This document shows, one piece after another, positions 1 to 5,345 of a stretch of DNA of 5,345 bases. The notes under the pieces were generated by a model. It saw only the letters and a list, made by a program, of their open reading frames with translations, ran no database searches and was not told the DNA's origin. The stretch lies in contig CAJPOH010000087.1 of assembly GCA_905372205.1 (NCBI GenBank), forward strand, positions 1 to 5,345, read 5' to 3'. The translations under genes were made by a program, and so were the position numbers. Position 1 is the first letter of the stretch. Each line of letters starts with the position of its first letter. The stretch comes from an uncultured Treponema sp. (lineage in GTDB: Bacteria; Spirochaetota; Spirochaetia; Treponematales; Treponemataceae).

Positions 1-1
1 G

Positions 2-898
2 ATTACTACGTTTAAAGCCAGTGAGGGTGGAACAATTTGGCAATCTGAAAAATATATTTCTTTAATTGATTCTAGTGGAAATGTTGTTGCAAAAACTTTT
101 GTGATAAAAGTGAAGCCAAAAGATGCTGATATTTATGAAGAAGCTACTTGTAAGTATACCCTTAAAGGCACAAAGCTTCCTACTACCAATGCTGAGTTTG
201 TGTGGACAGGTGGTAAATATCCTAGCCCTAAAGTGTTGAGTAAGATTGATTGGATACAAGGCTTAAATAATCGATATTCTGATGATTATGGTGCTACAGC
301 TGTTACTTTGACAGCTTATACTTTGAGCGTTCAAGCTAAAGTGAAGTATCAAATTGTAGATTTGGAAGATAATCCTATTGCCGGATATGCTGAAAAAGAA
401 ATGATTAATGAAGGGGGTGTCCATAAATCTGAAAAAGTAGATTTGTTTACAGACAAGCCTACAAGAATTAAAGCATGGGTTGTAGCAGCAGACGGAAATA
501 CAATTGACAACGTGAAAGGTTTGTGGAAAAAAACATATAACCCTGTTCCATTGACATGGGGTTATGAAGACAAGACAGAAGGAAGTGACTATACAACGAA
601 GGCTTATGATTTAATTGAAATTGTAAAAGGTGATGTTAAAGACAATAAGATATATCTAGTCTTTGTTCTTTTAAACGGTGAGGATGGCTATAATGTGGTA
701 AATGAAAATCTTCCTGAGCAACAGACAGGTTTTGTTAAGATGGGGGCTTTAAACAACTGGAAGGATTACTACAAAACTACAGTTGATGTAAGCAAATTGC
801 TTGATGATAGTGTTCCAGAACTTAATGCAATACTAAGGATGAAAAAGAATGGCATAGATTGCCTAACTTACGAAATAAAAATTAAAGTTAAACAATAA
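2..898 (+). CDS. 3' part of a beta-rich, probably exported protein of unknown family
   Basis: The frame is open from the left edge to a TAA stop at 896-898, giving 298 visible residues. The GTG at 101 is not a convincing start, because coding-like sequence continues upstream of it (residues 1-33), so the gene is cut by the window edge. The protein has many short alternating hydrophobic/polar strands separated by Gly/Asn/Asp turns, for example VTLTAYTLSVQAKVKYQIVD and TRIKAWVVAADG. This suggests tandem beta-sandwich domains of a secreted or surface protein. Only two cysteines are visible (residues 50 and 287 of the visible part), there is no transmembrane segment, and the C-terminus is a basic strand (EIKIKVKQ) with no anchor or sorting motif. 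I do not recognise the family. An adhesin-like or carbohydrate-interacting surface protein is possible but unproven. A large hairpin follows 16 bases after the stop, so the gene probably ends its own transcript. Confidence 0.85.
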   Translation: MTTFKASEGGTIWQSEKYISLIDSSGNVVAKTFVIKVKPKDADIYEEATCKYTLKGTKLPTTNAEFVWTGGKYPSPKVLSKIDWIQGLNNRYSDDYGATAVTLTAYTLSVQAKVKYQIVDLEDNPIAGYAEKEMINEGGVHKSEKVDLFTDKPTRIKAWVVAADGNTIDNVKGLWKKTYNPVPLTWGYEDKTEGSDYTTKAYDLIEIVKGDVKDNKIYLVFVLLNGEDGYNVVNENLPEQQTGFVKMGALNNWKDYYKTTVDVSKLLDDSVPELNAILRMKKNGIDCLTYEIKIKVKQ

Positions 899-914
899 GG
901 TAATCTACAAGCGT

Positions 915-989
915 AAGGAGGCACTGATGATTGTGATTTGCAAAGCTCTTTAGAGCTTGACGCGAATTGATCAGTGTTTCCTTAATTTT
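915..989 (+). terminator. Long intergenic hairpin, candidate terminator of the upstream gene
   Basis: Bases 915-928 pair with 970-983 over 14 consecutive positions, two of them G-U. Inside, 936-941 pairs with 962-967 (one G-U), and 943-948 pairs perfectly with 953-958 around a TTTA loop. Altogether 26 pairs form one branchless, interrupted stem. It begins 16 bases after the upstream stop codon and is followed by AATTTTATATT, a weak rather than classic T-run. Termination is the simplest reading. A dispersed palindromic repeat or a regulatory leader is also possible, because the 5' arm contains AAGGAGG followed by a short ATG frame. Confidence 0.5.
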
Positions 990-997
990 ATATTAGA

Positions 998-3900
998 ATG
1001 TTGTTTTTCTTGGTATCTATTCCAAAATGGAATTTTTTTATAGGTAGCCGATACTACAAATTATCATCTAAAGAGAGGGAGTGTAATGTAGTTTTATTTA
1101 GCTCATATATTTTTGCGATTGAACCATATAATCCACCTGTAGGTGGGGAACTTTTTCCTTCTCTTTATGCACCATCCCTCTTAGGAGGCGGTATAAGTGT
1201 TTCGGGAGGTAGTTTGTATGATACTTTGCCCGCTGCTTTAAGCCTAAATCCAGCATTGTCAGCAGGTGAAGAAAACCCAATATTTGATATTTCTTATATA
1301 CTTCTAGCTGGTATAAAGCCAGAAAAAGGATTTGGACACGTATTCAATGCAGGTTTTATATATCCTGCAAATTGGGGGGTTATAGGTGGTTCTCTTAATT
1401 TTACACATGTAAGATTTGATAGCTTAAACTTTGGAATATTTGGCGAAGGTCGTTTTTCATATTCAAAGGATATAACAGAAAAACTATATGTGGGAGTTGG
1501 TTCATATTTTTCTGGTGGCACAAACTGGTCTTTAGGAATAGATCTTGGAGTTTTGTATAGATTTGGCAACTTAGGCTTTCTTAAAGATTCCAAGTTGGGT
1601 ATCTCTCTTACAGGAATTGGAAAACCATATAATCCACGTCTTAATGGAGTGAGAGAGAATGGGAAAATGATAGGCTATCCTTCTCTTTTTACTCCCCATG
1701 TTGGTTTTTCGACATATCTTGTTTCAATTCCTAAATTTAAAATGGGTTTTCATGTAGATTTAGCAGCTCCCGCTTTTTGTAATATGACGTTGGATACGGG
1801 GCTTAGTATGCTCATTATGGATATGGTTACAATTCGTACAGCATATACTCTTAACCTTCTTGAAACAATAAACAAAAAACAAACACATATCCCTTCTGTT
1901 GGTATTGGTGTTCGCATTAAAATCAGTCCTAAAAACAAGGATGGCTCTGTAAAACAAGGGCTAGAGCAAACAGAAATAGCCCCACAATTTGCTACAAGAC
2001 CATTTTATAACAATATTTGGGCTTTTGGGCTGGGAGTTACAACAAAGTTTGGCACAAAAGACACTGAAGGACCTGATATCGCTGTGGGAGACAGAGAAGG
2101 AATATACATTTCTCCAAATAATGACGGTGTAAAAGATGCAATGGAGTTGCCACTTAAAATCACTGACAAACGCTATGTGACATCTTGGATATGTGAAATT
2201 AAAGATGAAAATGGCAATATTATTAGAAAAATTGAAAATAAAAAACCAATAAGAGAGCTAAAATCAGCTTCTTCTTTCTTTAAGTTATTAGGGCAACATA
2301 AAGGCAATGTTGAAGTACCAAGCACATTGAGATGGGATGGAATGCTTGATTCAGGTGAGGTTGCAAAAGATGGAACATATTCATTTACAGTGCAAGCCAC
2401 AGACGACAATAATAATTTTAGTATTGTAGGACCTTTTAGTGTTGTAGTAGATAATACTCCACCTTCAATAAGTATCAAAGATGAAGATGCTACAAAAGTG
2501 AAAATATTTTCTCCTGATGAAGATGGCAATAAGGATGAATTTGTAATTTCTCAAACTGGCTCTAAAGAAGATCTTTGGGAGATGAGTATTTTTGATGGTC
2601 ATTATAGAAAAATAAAATCGTTCAAGGTTGAAAATGATGTTTTACACAACTTTACATGGGATGGAAAAGATGATAAAGGTGAGATTGTATCTGATGGTGT
2701 TTATTCGTATGTAGTTTCTGCAAAAGACCGAGCAGGAAACGAAAATAAAAAAACAATTAGCAATATCATTGTGGATACTAATAAGCCAAATGTGGCGATT
2801 AATATTTATAAAAAATATTTTTCTCCAAATGGCGATGGTGTTAGCGATACTATCACGTTAAATCCAATCTTAAGCACGGCAGGACTTAACAAATGTACTT
2901 TAGAAATAAAAAATGCAATTGGTGATGTTGTTAGAAGCATTGAACTATCTCCTTCAAACATAAAAGCAATGGCATTTGATGGCAAAAAAAATGATGGAAC
3001 ATTATTAAAAGAAGGTGCATATTTTGCTAGTATTAGAGGCGAATATAATAATGGTTTTGTGGCAACAGGTGATTCTCCTGTGTTTATTATTGATGTTACT
3101 CCACCTCTAGCAAAAGTGAGTGCAAACACTGCAATCTTTTCTCCTGATGGAGATGGAAAGCTTGATAGTGTTACTTTTACACAAGAAGCTTCTAATGATT
3201 CATGGCAGGCAAAGATATTTAGCTTTAATCAAAATGATCAAAGAGAAGGAGATGCTGTTCAGGTTATAAACTTTGGGAGCAGTGTACCCAAGAAAATTGA
3301 ATGGGCAGGACTCAGCAAAGAGGGTGTTTTGTTGCGTGATGGAAAATATGCTTATGTTTTGGAAGGTGAAGATGAAGCTGGTAATAAAGCTGCATCTAAC
3401 ATGGTTACTGTAACTCTTAATACAGAAAAGGCAGATGTTATTTTACAATCTGATTTACTAATATTCTCACCGAACAATGATGGAGTGAAAGATTTTTTAA
3501 CCTTTCTTCCAATTATACGTTCTAAAACAAAGATTGCGTCGTACCGCTTAACGATAACCAGTGAAGTTGATGGAGCTGTTGTCAACATAAAAGAAGGAGA
3601 AGGAGAGCCCCCCAGTAGAATTGTATGGCGAGCATTAGAGGAAGAAGCAAAAGGGAATGTTTTAGATTTAAAGAATGCAGCATATTGTAAAGATGGTTTG
3701 TATCAAGCTACTTTAGAAGTCGAGCTTGAAAATAAGCAAACTGCAAAGTCTAGTCTTTCAGGTATCGAAATTGATACAACCTATCCTACTATAGATTTGC
3801 AACCTCAATATTTAGTTTTCTCTCCTAATCAGGAAACGAAAAAACAAACGTTGCCAATTAAGCAAACATCCTCAAATGAAGATTTATGGCGAGCTACAAT

Positions 3901-5140
3901 CACAAATGAAAGAGGCGATGTTGTGCGAACAATGCAATGGAACGGAGAGGTTTCTAACTTTTATTGGGATGCATGTGATGATCGAGGAAATAGAGTTGCA
4001 AACGGAAAGTTTGTCTATTCTATAACTGCAACAGATAAGGCAGGAAACACAACAACTAAAACAATAAAGGATATAGTTGTTGATGATAGAATTCCAAAGG
4101 TTTATATTACGCAAGAATATGAGGCATTTTCTCCTAATAGTGATGGTATAAAAGACGAACAAACTTTCTCATTGCATACAAGCATAGAAGAAGGTATTGA
4201 AAAATGGAGTTTTGCAATTCATACACAAGGCAAAACGCCTAAAACTATCTATTTATATAAAGAAATGCAAGAAAAACTTCCTAAAACAATAAAATGGAAT
4301 GGAAAAGATGGTGATTCTATTCTTGAAGGCAACTTTATCGCAGAGCTAAAACTTGAATATACAAAAGGTGATGTTGTTAGTGCAAACAGTACTGAGTTCT
4401 TATCTTCGATTACCCCTCCAAAATTAGGAGTTGCTTTAAAGCCTAAATATTTTAGTCCTGATAATGATGGTATTGATGATGATTTATTTATCAGTTTGAA
4501 AGCAATTACTGAAGTAGGCATTGATAGCTGGTCTTTTGAGATTTCAGAACCTCAAGAAACTGGTGGTAAGCACTTCTGGAATACTACAGGAAAGGGTAAG
4601 ATTACTGACGAAATAATATGGGATGGACGTTCTTCAAAGGGCGAGGTGGTTCAATCTGCAACTGACTATCCATTTACATTTACAGCTAAAGATGTGCTAG
4701 GTCTTTCTTCTACAATTAAAGGCTATATACCTGTTGATATTCTTGTGATTCGTGATGGAGATAAGCTAAAGATTGCAGTTCCTTCTATTATATTCCGTCC
4801 AAATGCTGACGACTTTAAGGGGCTGGAAGAAAATGTTGTTGATAAGAATACTTATGTATTAAAGCGTGTTGCACAAATCTTGAATAAGTTTACTGATTAT
4901 CAAGTGCAAGTTGAAGGTCATGCTAACTCAACTACAGGTTCTGAAACTGAGGAAAAAAGAGACCTAATTCCTCTTTCAACATTGCGTGCAAAAGCTGTTA
5001 TGCAAATATTGATTAAAAATGGAGTGCGTTCTTCAAGGCTTTCTGCTGTTGGAATGGGAGGTTCTCGTCCTGTTGCTTCTTTAAGCGATAGAGACAATTG
5101 GTGGAAAAATCGTCGTGTTGAGTTTGTTTTGATTAAGTAA
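998..5140 (+). CDS. Large outer-membrane barrel / FlgD-Ig repeat / OmpA-domain protein
   Basis: The open frame codes for 1380 residues from the ATG at 998; the real start is uncertain and probably lies near 1086. Residues 31-40 (VVLFSSYIFA) look like the end of a signal peptide with cleavage before IEPYNPP. There is no lipobox cysteine. Residues ~41-355 are a glycine- and aromatic-rich, outer-membrane barrel-like domain. Residues ~360-1250 are eight FlgD-like Ig modules, and residues ~1255-1380 an OmpA peptidoglycan-binding domain. The visible domains imply a cell-envelope protein that spans from outer membrane to cell wall; no enzymatic motif is seen. Related spirochaetal proteins are usually annotated as OmpA-family or FlgD-Ig-containing proteins, and I do not know a gene symbol. 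It stands alone between two hairpins, apparently as a single-gene transcript with its own sigma-28-like promoter. The body of the frame is intact to its TAA, so only the first ~30 codons are in doubt. Confidence 0.9.
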   Translation: MLFFLVSIPKWNFFIGSRYYKLSSKERECNVVLFSSYIFAIEPYNPPVGGELFPSLYAPSLLGGGISVSGGSLYDTLPAALSLNPALSAGEENPIFDISYILLAGIKPEKGFGHVFNAGFIYPANWGVIGGSLNFTHVRFDSLNFGIFGEGRFSYSKDITEKLYVGVGSYFSGGTNWSLGIDLGVLYRFGNLGFLKDSKLGISLTGIGKPYNPRLNGVRENGKMIGYPSLFTPHVGFSTYLVSIPKFKMGFHVDLAAPAFCNMTLDTGLSMLIMDMVTIRTAYTLNLLETINKKQTHIPSVGIGVRIKISPKNKDGSVKQGLEQTEIAPQFATRPFYNNIWAFGLGVTTKFGTKDTEGPDIAVGDREGIYISPNNDGVKDAMELPLKITDKRYVTSWICEIKDENGNIIRKIENKKPIRELKSASSFFKLLGQHKGNVEVPSTLRWDGMLDSGEVAKDGTYSFTVQATDDNNNFSIVGPFSVVVDNTPPSISIKDEDATKVKIFSPDEDGNKDEFVISQTGSKEDLWEMSIFDGHYRKIKSFKVENDVLHNFTWDGKDDKGEIVSDGVYSYVVSAKDRAGNENKKTISNIIVDTNKPNVAINIYKKYFSPNGDGVSDTITLNPILSTAGLNKCTLEIKNAIGDVVRSIELSPSNIKAMAFDGKKNDGTLLKEGAYFASIRGEYNNGFVATGDSPVFIIDVTPPLAKVSANTAIFSPDGDGKLDSVTFTQEASNDSWQAKIFSFNQNDQREGDAVQVINFGSSVPKKIEWAGLSKEGVLLRDGKYAYVLEGEDEAGNKAASNMVTVTLNTEKADVILQSDLLIFSPNNDGVKDFLTFLPIIRSKTKIASYRLTITSEVDGAVVNIKEGEGEPPSRIVWRALEEEAKGNVLDLKNAAYCKDGLYQATLEVELENKQTAKSSLSGIEIDTTYPTIDLQPQYLVFSPNQETKKQTLPIKQTSSNEDLWRATITNERGDVVRTMQWNGEVSNFYWDACDDRGNRVANGKFVYSITATDKAGNTTTKTIKDIVVDDRIPKVYITQEYEAFSPNSDGIKDEQTFSLHTSIEEGIEKWSFAIHTQGKTPKTIYLYKEMQEKLPKTIKWNGKDGDSILEGNFIAELKLEYTKGDVVSANSTEFLSSITPPKLGVALKPKYFSPDNDGIDDDLFISLKAITEVGIDSWSFEISEPQETGGKHFWNTTGKGKITDEIIWDGRSSKGEVVQSATDYPFTFTAKDVLGLSSTIKGYIPVDILVIRDGDKLKIAVPSIIFRPNADDFKGLEENVVDKNTYVLKRVAQILNKFTDYQVQVEGHANSTTGSETEEKRDLIPLSTLRAKAVMQILIKNGVRSSRLSAVGMGGSRPVASLSDRDNWWKNRRVEFVLIK
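1028..1054 (+). promoter_or_regulatory. Candidate sigma-28 (FliA-type, flagellar) promoter
   Basis: GCCGATAC at 1047-1054 matches 7 of 8 bases of the sigma-28 -10 element GCCGATAA. TGGAATTT at 1028-1035 matches 5 of 8 bases of the -35 element TAAAGTTT. The 11-base gap is exactly the classic spacing. Transcription would begin near 1061-1063, just ahead of the purine-rich ribosome-binding site at 1070-1081. The placement is what one expects for a short 5' leader of the large gene. However, the promoter then lies inside the open frame counted from the ATG at 998, so the two cannot both be right. The -35 match is weak, and the call rests mostly on the -10 element, the spacing and the position. 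Confidence 0.45.
1070..1088 (+). promoter_or_regulatory. Ribosome-binding site followed by an ATG out of frame with the gene body
   Basis: AAAGAGAGGGAG at 1070-1081 is a strong Shine-Dalgarno-like purine tract, with its AGAGG core 7 bases before an ATG at 1086-1088. That ATG is followed at once by TAG (1089-1091) and is one base out of phase with the large downstream frame, whose signal-peptide-like residues begin at about 1088. The ATG at 998, which is in phase, has no Shine-Dalgarno sequence (GTTTCCTTAATTTTATATTA precedes it by a few bases). The site therefore looks like the ancestral translation start, with a small deletion or sequencing error just after it. Confidence 0.45.
1118..2062 (+). 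other. N-terminal outer-membrane beta-barrel-like domain
   Basis: This covers residues ~41-355 of the large protein. It opens with IEPYNPPVGGELFPSLYAPS and a glycine-rich stretch, then LSLNPALSAG. The latter resembles the 'YYNPAGLA' segment near the start of PorV/PorQ and FadL-like barrels, including treponemal family members. Alternating strands rich in Gly, Phe, Tyr and Ser follow, such as YVGVGSYFSGG and LGVLYRFGNLGF. The domain closes with a strand ending in FGLGVTTKFG. The barrel assignment is by pattern only; strand number and pore function cannot be judged from the sequence alone. Confidence 0.6.
2108..4759 (+). repeat. Eight tandem FlgD-like Ig modules with SPxxDGxxD motifs
   Basis: In the protein, the motif [FI]SPxxDGxxD recurs at residues 371, 504, 608, 714, 823, 941 (degenerate), 1044 and 1152, so modules are 103-133 residues long. 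Each module carries a central aromatic-containing segment (W446, W554, F660, W769, W877, W990, W1100, W1208), mostly followed by D-G and by 'G.v..dG.Y..' as in the FlgD Ig-like fold. Modules 2, 4 and 6 end in D-x-AGN (577-581, 792-796, 1013-1017); modules 3, 5 and 7 do not. The acidic DG loop resembles calcium-binding loops and the FSPNGDGxND opening of Bacteroidetes gliding-associated domains. Metal binding is an inference. Confidence 0.85.
4760..5137 (+). other. C-terminal OmpA peptidoglycan-binding domain
   Basis: Residues ~1255-1380 match the OmpA C-terminal family. They contain a first strand with IIFRPNADDF, a helix VLKRVAQILNKF, the strand and loop VQVEGHAN (1303-1310), the helix LSTLRAKAVMQILIKNGV, then SRLSAVGMGGSRPVAS and the terminal NRRVEFVLIK. 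R1330 occupies the place of the conserved arginine that contacts diaminopimelate in characterised OmpA domains. The usual aspartate of the GH-x-D loop is asparagine here (N1310), followed by a longer loop (TTGSETEEKRDLIP) of a kind I associate with treponemal homologues. It should act in the periplasm, binding the cell wall non-covalently. Confidence 0.88.
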
Positions 5141-5151
5141 TATGGGTATAT

Positions 5152-5196
5152 AAAGCTGTCGTGTAGCTACTTTGTTATGCGATAGCTTTGCTTTTT
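5152..5196 (+). terminator. Rho-independent terminator of the large gene
   Basis: Twelve bases after the stop codon, 5152-5161 pairs with 5180-5189 over ten positions (one G-U). The 18-base loop contains the small palindrome GTAGCTAC (5163-5170). The 3' arm is followed by GC and five T residues (5192-5196). Stem, position and T-run together make a convincing intrinsic terminator, and no further coding sequence of this transcript follows. Confidence 0.65.
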
Positions 5197-5345
5197 AGTA
5201 AGGTAGTGCGACATTGTTGCTTCTGAATATTTTAATTGTAGTAAGGTGATAATAGTGAATCATTGGATAGAATTATACGTGGAAGATTATATGAAATAGG
5301 ACTTAATACAATATTTGAAAAATCTTCTATTCCAAAGGAAACTAA

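Noticed and set aside
967..994. Sigma-70-like promoter: TTGATC (967-972), 16-base gap, TATATT (989-994).
   Set aside because: The -35 matches only 4 of 6 bases in very AT-rich DNA and lies in the 3' arm of the hairpin. Its transcript would begin just after the ATG at 998. The sigma-28-like site is better placed, though this one cannot be excluded as a second promoter.
1294..1593. Opposite-strand open frames overlapping the large gene (for example 1294-1593 and 2173-2529).
   Set aside because: They lie antisense to well-supported domains, have no start signals of their own and no recognisable motifs. They are shadows of the real frame.
5196..5247. Nine-base direct repeat TAGTAAGGT at 5196-5204 and 5239-5247.
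   Set aside because: Short and isolated, with no inverted ends or inserted gene between the copies. It is not enough for a mobile-element or attachment-site call.
5245..5345. Plus-strand open frame running off the right edge (LDRIIRGRLYEIG... from a TTG at 5263), with AAGG at 5243-5246 spaced 8 bases from an out-of-frame GTG at 5255 that stops after 14 codons.
   Set aside because: Too short to support a gene. There is no properly spaced in-frame start, and it competes with an opposite-strand frame. The sequence beyond 5345 would decide whether it is a broken gene start.
5232..5345. Minus-strand frame open from the right edge to a TAA at 5234-5232 (37 residues, ending SNDSLLSPYYN), a possible C-terminus of a convergent gene.
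   Set aside because: Such a length is easily open by chance, no recognisable motif is present, and the plus-strand frame over the same bases looks equally plausible.

Overview
The window is AT-rich bacterial DNA with two same-strand protein genes. It most probably comes from a spirochaete of the Treponema group. That assignment is an inference from two things: the style of the large protein (outer-membrane barrel, FlgD-like Ig modules and an OmpA end whose GHAN...EEK...LIPLS segment resembles treponemal OmpA-like proteins), and a flagellar sigma-28-type promoter. No rRNA, tRNA, CRISPR array or mobile element was seen.

Layout. Positions 2-898 hold the 3' part of a gene for a beta-rich, probably exported or surface protein that I cannot assign to a family; its start lies outside the window. 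Positions 899-997 are intergenic and carry a long, nearly perfect hairpin (915-983) that may terminate the first gene. Its 5' arm also contains a strong Shine-Dalgarno sequence and an 8-codon reading frame. Positions 1028-1088 carry a sigma-28-like promoter and a purine-rich ribosome-binding site. From 998 (open frame) or about 1086 (expected start) to 5140 runs one very large gene. Positions 5152-5196 form a hairpin plus T-run terminator. The last ~150 bases hold no gene I can support, only short competing open frames at the edge.

The large protein has four parts in order: a signal-peptide-like segment, an N-terminal outer-membrane beta-barrel-like domain, eight FlgD-type Ig-like modules each opened by an SPxxDGxxD motif, and a C-terminal OmpA peptidoglycan-binding domain. 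If barrel and OmpA domain act as their families do, the Ig array would be a long periplasmic spacer tethering the outer membrane to the cell wall. In a spirochaete that compartment also holds the flagella, which makes the sigma-28-like promoter suggestive.

Most worth a second look: the apparently damaged or mis-framed 5' end of this gene, the promoter lying inside the nominal open frame, the alternating two-module organisation of the Ig array, and the intergenic hairpin.
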